A stretch of 64,000 nt of DNA, from assembly GCA_047967505.1 (NCBI GenBank), contig CM106541.1; one strand, written 5' to 3'. The notes beneath the pieces were generated by a model. The model ran no database searches. It was not told the origin of the DNA and saw only the letters and a list, made by a program, of their open reading frames with translations. How positions within the stretch are numbered: position 1 is the first letter of the stretch; each line of letters starts with the position of its first letter. Positions 21,170 to 33,430 of the stretch are shown in pieces. The translations under genes were made by a program, and so were the position numbers. This DNA comes from Dipteris shenzhenensis (taxonomy: Eukaryota > Polypodiophyta > Polypodiopsida > Gleicheniales).

Positions 21170-21688
21170 TTAGATATTAATGCTCCACTCTCGTGTAACT
21201 ATGTAGGAACTAGCTAACTCTAATTGTAAGCCCCCCATATGAGGAGAAGGCATTTGAGTAGCTCGGTTATCCAGTAGGTCCTGGTTTAGACACTAGATGG
21301 GGGCCATGTGTGGCCTAATGGCTGGACGGCTTCAGATAGAGTTGGCACACTACCAACTAGGCTACATGCAAGTGCAGGAAGGCATCCCATGATTGACCAC
21401 ACTGAGGGTAGACGGAGCATTTTCTGGGGTAGCCACTCTCAGGTTGCGGGGTTCGTTTGGAGCCCCAGATGATCCCAGATGGTTGTGGGCCACTGAAAGG
21501 TGACCTTAGGTAAGTTGCTCTATTCTGCCCATGGTTCTATCATGTGGTCGGTGGCCTATTTCCGACCTCCAGTCAGCCGATTTAGGTGGGTTGGTCACCC
21601 AATTGAGTCTAACCGACTATGACTGGTGGCTATATAAGAGCAAGCCCATGAAGCCCATCATCATCACTGGCTATAGCAACCCTGATTC
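21170..21688. repeat. Inverted-repeat arm, left
   Basis: About 519 bp that recur in reverse complement at 23820-24342. Outer end TTAGATATTAATGCTCCAC; inner end GCAACCCTGATTC. Confidence 0.88.
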
Positions 21689-22330
21689 GATGGATGTCGG
21701 TAATTTACACACACTAGTGTAGCAGCTAGCATCAATTACACAAGTATATTAAGGTTGCAAGCAATTAAATAATATTTTTCAAGTTTGAACATTGAAGTAA
21801 AACAATTGTAATACCATCTAAATAATGTAGTAGTACTTCAAATTGGTATGATATCCATCAACGAAATTGATGACGTCAATGTACGCCAATTTTATTTTAA
21901 CAAACGTGAGCACGATTGTAATACCATCTAAATGCTATAGCATAATTTCCAATTGATATGATGTTAATTAACAAAATTGATGTGGATGTCAAACAAAAAC
22001 CTCCTTATCGCTAGAGCTTGCTTTGGCTATTGCTGCGACTTGCAATTGTCCAACATTGGGAGAATGCTTTAGCATAATTTCCAATAGGTATGACATCAAT
22101 CAACAAAATTGGTATGATGTCAATCAATTAGCACAATATCTAATAAGTCAGAATGTAAGCACGATCAACAATGTATATAGTATTTTGAGCCTGGGAATGA
22201 TTGCTCATGAGTGATCACAAAGTTTCCTCATCCTCATCCTCATCAGTGCTAGAGTCGGCTGCTACTACGACTTGCAATTGTCCAACATTGGGAGGATCAT
22301 GCAACGGACCTGGGAGATCACAATGTACCC
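21689..22330 (-). other. hAT 3' non-coding part with repeated short words (copy 2)
   Basis: It parallels 4859-5330. It contains at least four variants of GGTATGATGTCAATCAACAAA at irregular spacing, of the kind found as subterminal transposase-binding motifs in hAT elements. That function is inferred. Confidence 0.5.
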
Positions 22331-23740
22331 TCTTCATCATTGCTCTCTCCCTTAACATCATCCAAAACTGCATAAACATATACCAAATTCTCTGCTCTTT
22401 CTGTCTTCAAGTGATTTCTTGTGACTTAATGAACAAACTTATGATTACTCCAATTTCGTCCACTCGATGAATTGCCACAAGGCTAGGATAGCACTTTCAA
22501 TGCCAACGTTTGCAAATGAGGTGTTGAAGCTCCACACTCTTCCCACCATCTCCATGCAGTCATGTCCTTTGTGAGGTCTCGTATTCTTGGATATGCAAAC
22601 AAACCTTCCCTATTTCGAAGAGTGGATAATTCCTTAATAGCAGCAGCATATTCAGTTCCATCCTCAAAAAATCATCCCAAGAGATTATGCCAAGGCTACA
22701 TTATGTGTTCCAATGTTTTCGAATGATACTCCCACCATCGGGGATCCAGAATATCGCCAGCATAGTGGAGGTCATTGTGAGAATGATTCTATTGCTTTTG
22801 AAACATCTTTTGCAAAGTGGCACGATGAACAGTGCTCGAGCCAATGTTGTCACCTGTGGATCTTCTATTTTCTTTAAGAGGTCTCGCTCAGCAGTCCACC
22901 ATGCCATGTAAGCATTTCCCAAACTTGGACCTTTCATGTCTAATTTCCAAATGGCAAACCATACTGGCCTCATTGCATTAGAAGCATCAGCTATTCTCTT
23001 CCAAAAGCTTGTAGTGTCAGTCATTTGCTTCATCTCTATGAATTTAGTGCAAGCGTTTTGTGTGGTTGACTCAGCTATCCACTCACTAGGCTTCTACACT
23101 ACATAATGTCTCCGTTACAACTCCCTGTAGCTTGAGCAAATGGTCCAACATTATATAGTTTGTTTGAAAATGTGTTTCACCAGGTTTCAAAAACTCTAGT
23201 GGATGTTCTGCAAGTTGGTTGTTTCTGAATATGCCCAACAATCTCTTGTGGTTGAGGAAGTAAAACACCAATCTTTTTCCTTCATCTATAGTGGCTTTGA
23301 ATTACATAGTCTCCACTAATTTATACCAATCATCAAGCATAAGGTCAAGGCAATGGCAAGAGTACGGCAATGCCCAAATGGTAGGATATTTTTTATTTAT
23401 AATTTTTGCATTGTTGTTGATTATCTGAACAATGTTATGCTCCCCAACAACTAGGATTATAGCCTCCAATTGTTCAGCAATATATTCACCTATCTTGGCA
23501 GTACCACTTTTCTCGATGGATTGACGAAAAGCCTCCCCTTGAATGTCACTACCATGATATTGATAAGAGGCCTCTTGGTGACATTTTTCCATCCATCACT
23601 AAGAATGGTTCATCCTGTTCTCTCAATACCATCGTATACTACTTGCTCCATCTCTAGTTTCATCCTCTCATAGTATGCATCCAAGTAGTTGTTGCGAACA
23701 GCATTGTAACTGGGTAATAAATACATATGCTAAAAGTAAG
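22330..23740 (-). pseudogene. hAT transposase (DUF659 and dimerisation region), copy 2
   Basis: The minus strand reads, from 23740 downward: YERMKLEMEQVVYDGIE, TILSDGWKNVTKRPLIN (start of DUF659, with the first catalytic aspartate position in SDGW), GEYIAEQLEA, GEHNIVQIINNNAK (second acidic position replaced, NNNA for TDNA) and HCLDLMLDD. Then come FWKRIADASNAMRPV and GPSLGNAYMA (23030-22900), EGLFAYPRIRDLTKDMTAWRW (about 22620-22560) and the C-terminal GASTPHLQTLALKVLS, SSSGRNWSNHKFVH and RAENLVYVY (about 22545-22380). At least three frameshifts and several stops occur. The N-terminal BED finger is absent. It cut and pasted hAT DNA. Confidence 0.82.
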
Positions 23741-23819
23741 AAAATCATACACACAAACAAGACACAAACATGAACTATTCCAAAGGCATGCTAGAAACAG
23801 TAGAGAACAGAATGCTAAG

Positions 23820-24342
23820 GAATCAGGGTTGCTATAGCCAATGATGATGATGGGCTTGACGGGCTTGCTCTTATATAGCCACTAGTCGTAGTCAATGTTA
23901 GATCCAATTGGGTGGCTGACCTACTCCGCCCAAATGGCCGATTGGGGATCGGTCTCGAAATAGGCCACCGACCACATGATAGAACCGCAGAATAGAGCAA
24001 CTAACCTACGGTTACCGTTGGGCCCACAGCCATCTGAGATCATCTGGGGCTCCAAATGGGCCTCGCAACCTCAGAGTGGGTTGCTGGAGAAATGCTCCAT
24101 CTACCCTCAGTGCAGTGAGTCATGGGATGCCTTCCTGCACTTGCATGTAGCCTAGTTGGTAGTGTGCCAACTCTATCTGAAGCCATCCAGCCATTAGGCC
24201 ACACATGGCCCCCATCTGGTGTCCAAACCAAGACCTAGTGGATAACCAAGCTACTCAAATGCCTTCTCCTCATATGGGGGGCTTACAAGTAGAGTTAGCT
24301 CATTCCCACGTAGTTACACGAGAGTGGATCATTGATATCTAA
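23820..24342. repeat. Inverted-repeat arm, right
   Basis: Reverse complement of 21170-21688 with scattered mismatches. It begins GAATCAGGGTTGC and ends GATATCTAA. Confidence 0.88.
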
Positions 24343-24344
24343 CT

Positions 24345-24700
24345 TTTTTCAAAGCTAAGTATAATGTCACATGCAAATAACTTACCCTAACCTATAAGTT
24401 ATGAAACTAAAGTAAAATTCCAAGCCATGCAACTACCTAGTCCAAAGTGACAAGTCATTCTAAAGAGTTTACAATCTAGATAAGTAACAACTTATATACT
24501 TCATGCATAAAATCAAAATTACAAAAACGAGCCCACCACTGGTAGTAGATACTTTTTCATACTTAAAGGACTAACAAAACTTACAAATTTCTATGTAGCT
24601 TTGTTTATCCTCTTTCTTATGCTTCTTTTCTTTCCCAAGACTCCATAGTATTCTAGGAATCTCGAATTTTGTGAATAGTACAAGTGTGGCACAAGTATAT
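24345..24700. other. AT-rich, no gene seen
   Basis: No coherent frame or repeat was recognised. Confidence 0.4.
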
Positions 24701-24707
24701 ATAACAC

Positions 24708-24882
24708 TATCAACACCAATTGGTGTCGCTAAGAAACGACCAATGTTGCTAATTATACCGGCCGATGAAGAGAAAAACCGATTGGTATGTTATAAACCGG
24801 TCGATATTATGAAATACCGATTGGTGTTGTGTGAAGATACTGACTGATGTATAAGTATACCAATCAGGAACTGGTTGGATTG
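24708..24882. repeat. Cluster of near-palindromic ACCGATTGGT words
   Basis: About eight related words, including ACCAATTGGTG, ACCGGCCGATG, ACCGATTGGTA, ACCGGTCGAT, ACCGATTGGTG and ACCAATCAGG, at roughly 15-25-bp spacing over 170 bp. Most are near-palindromes sharing an RCCRRTYGGT-like core, often preceded by T or A runs. Confidence 0.65.
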
Positions 24883-25009
24883 CTAGTGGGGCATTTTAAA
24901 ATGCCCTAGAGAGAAGCTTTAAAAATGTTTTAAACATTTTAATATAGCGTTTTAAAACTAATTTTTTAATACTACTACAAATCCCTGCCTGCAGGCACAA
25001 GAGCAAGCT

Positions 25010-25840
25010 AAGGCCATTACATTAGTGGACGTGGAAAGTCATAGAAGAGAAGAAGTAGAGAAGTGCATGAAGGAGCTCCAAGATAGGCTCAAAGAAGTGA
25101 GAAATGATGGGGACATGGCGGACAAGGAGCTAGAAAAGATACAAAAGGATCTTGAAGATCAGAAAGTCAAAAAGGAGGGTCTTTACAAACAGCTCTGCAA
25201 CATGCAAAATGCATTGAACATTGAAAAAGACCAGATGATGGAGGAGCTAAAAAAGGGAGAATGCAGAAGCCAGAAAGGTGATGCAGGAACTATGAGAGAG
25301 CTTCAAGGTTAGGAAGGATGGGGCAGAGAGCAGCTAGGGTGTAGAAGACAACGAGGTAGCTGCCCAGGCCAAGAAGGATGTAGAGAGCAGCCATGGTGGA
25401 GCAAGTTCCAGCCAGCACGATGGAGTAGGTTCTAGTCACCACGGTGGAGCAATTTGCAGTAGCCATAGTGAGAGTTGTTTTTTCAAAATAGTGTTGGAAG
25501 TCCAAAGAGTAAGCTACAAGACCCTGCAAGAATATCACGATACATGTGTGCATAAGCTTTCCATGGCTTTTGATAGTCATGAAAAGCAGTCCGTCATCTT
25601 GAGAGATTCTAAAACTAGAGTGGAAATTTTGGAAATGGCCCATGAAGATGTTTTATAGCAATTTACATAGCTTCAGCAGATGCTGAGGGATTCAGATGAA
25701 GCTATTCCATAGAGTGAGCAAAAAGTGGAGGAGATGAAGGAGAACATCTGCAGCCTTAGGATGAGGGAGAAAAGAATCAAGAAGCAACTTTGTCATGCAC
25801 AAAGCAAGATTGTGTTATTGACGACCACAATAGTTAAATC
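25010..25840 (+). pseudogene. Coiled-coil protein remnant, unknown function
   Basis: The plus frame 25025-25312 is rich in E, K, R, Q and L with heptad-like spacing (REEVEKCMKELQDRLKEVR; DKELEKIQKDLEDQKVKKEG; ALNIEKDQMMEELKK). A gap of Q/W/G-rich low-complexity reading follows, then from about 25480 another frame continues the style: EVQRVSYKTLQEYHDTC, HEKQSVILRDSKTRVEILEM and KVEEMKENICSLRMREKRIK, with stops near 25656, 25668 and 25710. A long coiled-coil protein is the simplest reading. No known family is recognised. It might be a gene or an element's structural protein. Confidence 0.4.
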
Positions 25841-26559
25841 CCGAATGCCTATCCTGCTATGGAGTAGGCTCCGAAATGCACGGCCTGCCATACCCCCATC
25901 GTAGATGACTACTGTATCCGACGACCCATGTGCTACCACCCTGTGCATGTTTTCTGCTTTGGAGTGTTTGTGGATACAAAATCTAGTTCTGAAAAGGAGC
26001 AAGGAGGGCCAAGCTTGCAATCAGGCAGCTCAACAAGGAGTTCTTAAGATGTAATCTAAAGTAAAGGAGTCTTTGAGATTGTAATCTATGTAATCTGTGT
26101 GTAATCTATTGAATTGTTAATCTTCTCTGAAGTTTACTTGGGCAATGTTTTCTTAGCTATGTGACTAGATAGTGTCCTTTGATCCATACCAACACGGTGA
26201 TAATAATGAGACAAAAGATTTCGATTTGACAAGTAATAATTTCGACGATTAGATCATTAATGTGAGACTGAAAGATTTCAATTAGTGAACTAATGTGGGA
26301 TGAAAGATTTTGATTAGACAACTTATGTGAGATGAAAGATTTCAATTAGGCAACTAACATGAGACTGAAGAATGTAAAGGTCAGGCTCAATGAACTCAAA
26401 GATTTTGATTACCAAACTAACACAAGAGTGAAGATTGAGAAGATCACGGGCTCAATGAACTCTCTTCCTATTTAAGTGTAGTGTAGACACCACTAAGAGC
26501 CCATTACAAAATCTAGCCCCAAAACTTTGTACATTGACCCACCTATTGCCAATCCACCT

Positions 26560-27040
26560 ACAACGAATATATGGCATACCCAAACAACTTTGGAATGCTT
26601 TTGTTCTATCTAAAAATGATGTTGGATGGCATCCTCACAGAAACAGACCCAGAGAAGGAGGAAAATAGCTGCAAGGAGGACATGCTTTGGTGGTGGGTGT
26701 ATTACTTGGAGTCAGCAGAGTTAGTGAATATTAATTTCCCTGGCTATTGTTTTTCCTACTCCTTTAAGGTACTTGTCAAGCTCATGATGTAGGTTTCTTT
26801 TGGCAATACCATGTGATAGAGGCACGAAGATTTATAGAGAGCAAAGATCAGGATGAAGAGGACCCCCAGCGAAAGGAGGAGTTACTATGGGTGTATAAGT
26901 TGGCAAAGTCAAGCAAGCAGTGTGTAATCCAAGTGCGTGAAGAGGTCTAGCATTGTGCAACACACTGGCCTAAAAAGCTGGGAGATGCTTACAATAAAGA
27001 GGCTGATAAGATAGTTGAGAGTCTAGAATTTCCTTGAAAA
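26560..27040 (+). pseudogene. Unknown reading frame with an internal repeat
   Basis: The frame 26571-26792 contains ETDPEKEENSCKEDMLWWW followed by YYLESAEL. About 260 bp further on, another frame (26830-27035) has DEEDPQRKEELLWVYKLAKS. The two share a D/E-E-x-P, K-E-(D/E)-(M/L)-L-W, Y-L spacing, so the segment may be duplicated. The second ends VESLEFP before a stop, with one internal stop (EEV*HC). No family recognised. Confidence 0.3.
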
Positions 27041-27227
27041 AGCAAAATATCATAGTGTTTTGAAACAATAAAAATCTTACAGACATTTCGTGGACTTGTG
27101 GACTTTCTCATGGTGCTTGTAATACCTGATTTTGTATTGACTTGCTTCCATGTTAGTACTTAAATGTTTTAAGTATCCCGATGGTTGAAATCTTATGGTT
27201 AACAACGATAACTAGTCTAAAGGGCAC

Positions 27228-27636
27228 TAGCACTGTGTAATAAAGTTTAGGATAGCACGGCAATAGTGTAGGGACAGCACGGTATTAGTGCAAGATAAGT
27301 TATTGCAATTGTGGTGGTTGGTTGCACTAGGATATGAACACCCACCAGCATGGTGGTTTGCTTCTATTATTACAAGATGAATGGATTTGTAGCATGTGTG
27401 GATTTGTTATGGGAAATTAAAGGGAGTTGTTTTAGTATAGCACTGTGCAACAAATTTTAGGATAGCATAGCAATAGTGTAGGGATAGCACGGCAGTAGTG
27501 TAGGATAAGTTATCGCCAGTGCAATGGTTGGTTTGAACTAGGATATTAACAGCCACCAGTGTGGTGGTTTGCTTCTATTGTTACAAGATGAATAGATTTG
27601 TAGGATGTGTGGATTTGTTATGGAAAACTAGCATGG
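27228..27636. repeat. Tandem duplication, about 209-bp unit
   Basis: Two copies beginning TAGCACTGTG at about 27228 and 27437, sharing long blocks such as GGTGGTTTGCTTCTATT and ATGTGTGGATTTGTTATGG. Within each unit TAGCACGGCAATAGTGTAGG-like words also recur. Confidence 0.85.
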
Positions 27637-27827
27637 TGGTTGTTCAAGCATGGGATTTACCGTTTGGGATTTACAAAAATAATTTAATAAAACCAGCATA
27701 GTGGTTGTTTGGGATATACTAAAAAGAAGCAGTCTCAAATACAAATTCTATTTTGTAGGACAAGGTGATATAATGTTTCCATGCAATGAGACTACATACA
27801 TTTTATTAGTACTATCTTAATCATCCT

Positions 27828-28557
27828 TGTCCACTGCTCCAAGAGACCCCAAGATGTGCTCATGCATGTCTAAATCCAATTTGAAGACACTCTTGCCCTT
27901 CTTTTGTTGTGGCATAGGTTGCATCTGGAACTTAATAGCTCTTACTAGATAATAGTACACACATGTTTGTGGACTCTTATGTAGTAGTTTGTAATTGCAA
28001 CCTCTCTTGGATCTTTTTTTGTACCAAAAAGCTCTGACTACTACATCCCACTTCTCATAGGTTGTTTCCCAATTATCCTTAAATGTTTCCTCAACCTTGT
28101 ACTTAGGTTTTGTGCACTACAATAGAAAGTATGGGTCATTTTCCTTGTTCTCCCTAGAATCTACAACAACTGCAAAGTTATCGGGCCCCTCTTGCAAATA
28201 GTCAGTGAGGTCATTAAAACTCTCCCCAAACTGTGGCAAGTTGTTTATCTCTCCATTGTTTGTCACTCCATCTGAACGGAGAGGGAAAACTTGAACTCGC
28301 TCCCATGTCTTCACAGTTGCAATGTTCTCATAATCGTCATGATCCCCTATGATGCACACACTACAGAAACAAGAAAGTTTTCTTGTTTTAATCAGTTGGT
28401 TGTTTGAAAAGCCCCATATGCTATGCAAACCACGAACTCCTTTAATTTTTTCGCAATCGTGCTGGCTTCTCCTTTGCACTTCATCCACTTTCACTTCATG
28501 GGACACTCTGTGTACTACAATATTCTTAGAGCTTTGTTTACTGTATGTTGAATGCAT
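27828..28557 (-). pseudogene. Unknown protein with one in-frame TAG
   Basis: A minus-strand frame from 28557 runs to a TAG at 28117 and continues open in the same frame to about 27828, about 240 codons in all. Part one has KIKGVRGLHSIWGF, then RKLSCFCSVCIIGDHDD (a cysteine cluster CFCxxC) and WERVQVFPL; part two has CTKPKYKVEETFKDNWE, EKWDVVVRAFWYKK and CVYYLVRAIKFQM, ending LGAVDKDD. Composition is protein-like throughout and no frameshift was seen, so it is among the better kept frames of the window. Family not recognised; it could be a domesticated or transposon-derived protein. The TAG may be a decayed glutamine codon. Confidence 0.5.
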
Positions 28558-28899
28558 GCCTGTGGAGAGGTTGGTTGTAAGCCATGTTAATTAGTTTCAA
28601 TCAAAATCAAAAAGTGATTCTGAGGTTGAGTTAAAGTAAAAAAAAACAAGTGAATACAAGAAAATAGAGTAGCCGAGATTCCAAGAGAAGAAGTTTGAGA
28701 TCTCTTATATTTAGTAAGAACTTGTGATGTACACAGGGCTTCCATGACATAGGCTCAACATAGACCACAATTGGAACTTTCAATATTGAAGGCCTTCCCA
28801 AAGTTCCTCCTACAAGTGACCCATTCTGCAAATGACAATCTCAGATCGACATTGTGGAACACAGAGTTCACAATCTTGGGTCACCAAGGAACCCATTTT

Positions 28900-28998
28900 A
28901 AAAGTTTCTCATCTTCCATAAGAAAATATTTAGAAATCTTATTGATGTAAAAGTTTCTCATCTTCCATAAGAAAATATTTAGAAGAAATCTTATTGAT
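28900..28998. repeat. Tandem duplication, about 49-bp unit
   Basis: AAAAGTTTCTCATCTTCCAT plus AAGAAAATATTTAGAA occurs twice in a row, each followed by ATCTTATTGATGT. Confidence 0.9.
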
Positions 28999-29087
28999 GT
29001 CGTTGCTTTCCATAACCAAACCTAGTGTGACTAAAGCGAGTTCTGAAGGGATGGTTGTGAGTAGTAGTGAAGAAAGATGAAAGAGGT

Positions 29088-29285
29088 GGTTGAAAAGAAG
29101 CAAGAAGAGAGAGAACTAAAAGCCAAGGGAGAGTGTACTCCGGGGTGACTTGCATGCAATTTAATTTCCACTTAATTATAGTTAGAGTCACTGAAAAGAA
29201 GCAAGCAGAGAGAAAACTAAGAGTCAAGGTAGAGTACACTCTACAACAGCTTACATGAGATCTAATTACCACTTAATTACCAGTC
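29088..29285. repeat. Diverged tandem duplication, about 100-bp unit
   Basis: GAAAAGAAGCAAGAAGAGAG...CCACTTAATTA and GAAAAGAAGCAAGCAGAGAG...CCACTTAATTA follow each other with scattered differences. Confidence 0.8.
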
Positions 29286-29299
29286 TCACTGGCACAGCA

Positions 29300-31950
29300 A
29301 CTCCTTTGTTATTATTTGGATGGCACCACCGAGCTTGCCATGCAATCTAATGGTGCATTGAATGCATCTATGATGTGGGCAATCTTGCCCGTCCATACGA
29401 CACATGGTGGCTCCTTCATGATTATTTGGACGTTGATGAGACTGGCAGAGCTATACTGAAATGCCTTTATAGCTAGATGAATAGTCACGTTTTCAAACAC
29501 ACCGAGAGGAAACACAATCACAAGATGAACTCAAAACACCATGAATTAGAAAAATACTGAGAAATACCATATACTGATAGCCACCAACAACTGTAGAAAA
29601 TGCAAAGATGAAATGTATAGAGATCACAACTTCCAAGCAACCATGATCTCGTAGATAGAACCCCCTATAGGATCAGATAGACTTTGCTTACCAAAGATCG
29701 ACTGGATGTCCTGCAACTCTAATAGGACCTTGGACCTTCACAACAATTCCTTACTTGGCTGTAGAGTTTCTCCTTTGCTTAGAAACATTTAAAATCTTCA
29801 AGGATGCAAGCCTCTAAACGAATCCACTTCCCTTCACAATTCTCACTTGCTCTTTCACTCTAGCTTACCTTCAACCAACCAAAGGACAGGTTATCCTCCA
29901 ACTCGCGCACCACAGTTTCCCTCCGATCTAAAAACTCACGATCAGCCGCTTCCCCAAGAATAATGGCGCAACACCACCTCTTTTCATGATCTATAGTATA
30001 AAGATCTCCCAGAATTTTTGCAATCATTCGCAACGCTGACTGGGACAAGCAAAAAACTCACGACCTCAAACCAGATGACCGTTCCAGCTGCGAGTCAGAA
30101 TGGTAATCAAAGCTTCATGGGAGCAAGTCGTCCAGCCACGTACTACTATGAATCGTCAACTTCTCCACGAAAACTTTCAATATTTGCTTTTTGCATGAAC
30201 AGACGGCGGGTGCTTGGAGCAAAACCAGATAAGAGTGCACTAGTCTCGGCTCTTTGAGCAAGATGCAATTAAGCATGATCATGCTTGTTCCGCAACCATT
30301 TGTAGTACCAAAATAGCCTTAACCTTTGTGAAGGTGAACTGTTGCAGACGATCTTGCAACCTCCAGCTATCCTGTGATCATCAGAGACTCTACAAAAAGG
30401 TTGGCGCAACTCCTGCTCCTCACTTCATGATCTACACTAATATCAAGGTCTTGTAGAACGTCTGCAATCATCCACAACGTCAATTGGGACAAGCAAGAAG
30501 CTCTCAACCTCAAGCCGGTTGCCACTGCCTCTTGCACTACAGATGGCGTTGTCAGGAGAATCTTTCACGATCTATTGCAGTACTTAATCAGTTGTTATGA
30601 GCATCCACGAGCCTTCAAATGTCCACAAACTCCTGGAACGAGCAAAAGAGCTGTTGGAACCAGTAAAAACAACAACTAACGATCTGCTGCCTCTTGACAC
30701 GCCAAAGATTGCGACGGTCTTTAAAACACGTAGGGCACCCAATGGAGCTCCCACTATCAATTACAATAGCAATAGAATCCTCTCAAATGACCAAGAACTT
30801 TAGAACGAGCAAAAACTACAACTGTAAATTAGTCACCTCCATGACCTCTGAATTTGCATAATGCTGCTTCTACTGGTCGTCAACCGGGAAGCCTCGAACA
30901 CTTCAATACTTCCTTGCCTAGATCAGCAGCACTATTCTTCCCGTAATCACTATCTCTTAGGCAACTTAGTACTGATGAGCAAGATGGGCAGCTCCCACCA
31001 TGAACTGAAATGAGCCAGAAGCCCATGAAAGCGTATTGATGAACTGCTCTCTTCAATCTAAGACGAGCACGAAGATAGGTTGAAATGAGATGGCCACCTC
31101 TACTTATGGATGATCAACTAGAAGCTGATCTTCACTTCTTTCACTTCTTGTCCCTTGCTTTCCATCCAAAACTTTGTTCATTGATTGAATCTTTTTCTAC
31201 CACTAATGGGAGCCATCCCTTTAATTCTCTTTCCTTGTCGCCCACTCTTTTGGTCTATGGTCATGCAAAGCACTCCTTACCTGTAGTCTTTTAGGAAAGC
31301 ACTAGTCCTTCTTCAGTACTTTAGTGAACACTCCCTCCATCATCCATTCCATGTGCCAATGCAAGATCCAAGGTCCACATCCAAACTCCATGGATCATCC
31401 AATCATCAATATGGTTGCAAAGTTCTTGTCATCATTTCCTTCGATCACAATCAGGGAGCCTCTCATTGAAAGGCAAATCTATTTTCTCTCTCTATCCTAA
31501 ATTCAACCCATTTAAGAGCTGAGCTCATCTCATCCTCATTTCGATGAAGAGAAGTAAGGATTGATGAATTTTCTCCTTCATAAGACTTTGTTTATTCCGA
31601 ACGGCTTGCGCTTCCTCGGGTGGAAATCTTTCATAACGAGCCACACGCGAAGATATCTCACTTTGAAAGTCTGTCAGCTCTCTCCTATATGACTACACTT
31701 TATCTATTTCACTAGTAGCCATACTTATTTTCCTTTTCTCCTCGTTCTCTAAGCCCTTCTGACAAGCAAAGTCATCCTTCTCATACTGGGTTATCGGAGC
31801 TGGATTTCGCTTTCTCTCCTCTCTCTTTCCTTGGTTCTTGGCAATCCATAGTTTGGTACTACCAATGGCTTCCTCGACGGAATCGATTACTTCAAAAAGT
31901 TCCATGGAAACGAGAGGAGGAAGGTAACGAGAGCGAGGAAGGTAACTAAA
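29300..31950. other. Intergenic with a diverged repeat pair, no supported gene
   Basis: About 29965-30110 and 30410-30530 are diverged copies, sharing CATGATCTA, TTTGCAATCATTCGCAACG/TCTGCAATCATCCACAACG, and TGGGACAAGCAA followed by CTCACGACCTCAA/CTCTCAACCTCAA. Short frames such as 30018-30257 and 30597-30803 have no recognisable family. Confidence 0.45.
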
Positions 31951-31959
31951 GGAGGTAAG

Positions 31960-32110
31960 GCAAGATGGAAGGAGTATGCTTGAGGAGAGGAGGTAAGGCT
32001 GCGAGCAAGATGGAAGGAGTAAGATTGAGGAGAGGAGTAAGGTAAGAAGAGCAAAGTGGAAGAAGTGTTTGCTATGGGTGAGATATAGAAGACTAACAAC
32101 TACTAAGGGC
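31960..32110. repeat. Purine-rich repeat, first copy
   Basis: GCTTGAGGAGAGGA, GTAAGGTAAGAAGAG and GAAGAAGTGTTTG in this order recur at about 32155-32270, with the same following words GGTGAGATAT, GAAGAC and ACTACTAAGGG. Confidence 0.75.
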
Positions 32111-32335
32111 TTTATAGAACCGCAGACTCATAATGTGAGATGAAAGGAGTAATTTATGCTTGAGGAGAGGAGTAAGGTAAGAAGAGAAAAGTGAAAGAAG
32201 TGTTTGTTGCGGGTGAGATATTGAAGACGATCGACTACTAAGGGAATTATAAAATTATAGACTCATAATATGAGATGAAAGATTTAGAATAAAGAATTGG
32301 TAGAGGCTGAGATGACTAGATTATCTGAAGTAACA

Positions 32336-32870
32336 GATGCAAGACCGTAATGCGAGACATGTGAGGCATGTAAGACAATAGTACATTGAAATCTATAAAA
32401 TAAAATGATAGGGATGCAAGACCATAATGCGAGACATGTAAGACAGTGAGTACAGTGAAATCTTTAAAATAAAATGATGGAACACAAGAATGATATAACT
32501 ATTAGAATCTCATCATGAGATATTTTTTTAATATAATAAGTTAGGCGTGCTGATGCAAGACCGTAATGCGAGACATGTGAGATGATAGATTTTGAGTACA
32601 TTGAAATCTATAAAATAAAGTGATGGAACACAAGAATGATATAATTATTAGATTCTCATCATAAGATATTTATTGTATATAATAAGTTAGACTTCAAAAA
32701 AAGTAAAACCGATTTAATAAATTTAGAGAGGTGAGTTGTCCATTGAGTGAAGTAAAAAATAAAAGACCGTAAATGTGAGAGACACATGAGATGATAGATT
32801 TTGAATCATTTTAAATCTATGAAATAAAGTGATTGAATACAAGGATAATATAATTAGACTCCCTTCTTTC
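32336..32870. repeat. Degenerate repeat family built on GACCGTAATGCGAGACATG
   Basis: Four diverged units start near 32336, 32412, 32550 and 32762. They share GCAAGACCGTAATGCGAGAC, then GAAATCTATAAAATAAA, then ATGATATAATTATTAGA in several units. Unit lengths vary from about 75 to 210 bp. No coding sense. Confidence 0.8.
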
Positions 32871-32939
32871 ATCCATTGTAGTCCTTCTACAAGCACATTC
32901 TTCGTTTATCACTCTTAATTTATTATCTCTCCACCCACT

Positions 32940-33430
32940 ATGGATGTCCTTGGCATCATCGGAGACGTGGAGTCTAGAATCGACAATCTCAAACAATGGG
33001 TTGCTGACCAAGGAGCAAGGAGAGATGCAAGAATTTGACAAGGCTCTCCACTGAGACAGATGGAGAGAGAGGAATTCGATGCACAAAGGCGGACAGAGAG
33101 GGAGGAGACTCAGAAGATAGCAGAGAGCGAAAGTGTTTTACAATGTATTATAAAAGCATGACAAGATCTCTTGGACTTCTTAAGCAACCTACGTTATCGA
33201 AGCACTTGATATCGCCGATTTGATCGGGATGTTAAAAGACCAATAAAGGCCTCCCAAAGAGATTATAAAGAAACAATCTGTGATTGCTTGAATTTCTTCC
33301 TTCATTGTAATTATGTTGAGGATACGGAAGTGGAGTCCGTAGAAGATTGGATTGTTGAGAAGATAAGAGATACTAATGATGAGATCTTCTAGTGTGATCT
33401 CGGCCTCTATGGCCTGTCCATCATGACTGC
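32940..33430 (+). pseudogene. Unknown charged reading frame
   Basis: From 32940 the plus strand reads MDVLGIIGDVESRIDNLKQW, then DAQRRTEREETQKIAE after one stop (ARI*QG); later, around 33258-33390, another frame reads RDYKETICDCLNFFLHCNY and EDWIVEKIRDTNDEIF. The style is helical and charged. There is no recognisable family and it is broken by several stops. Confidence 0.3.
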
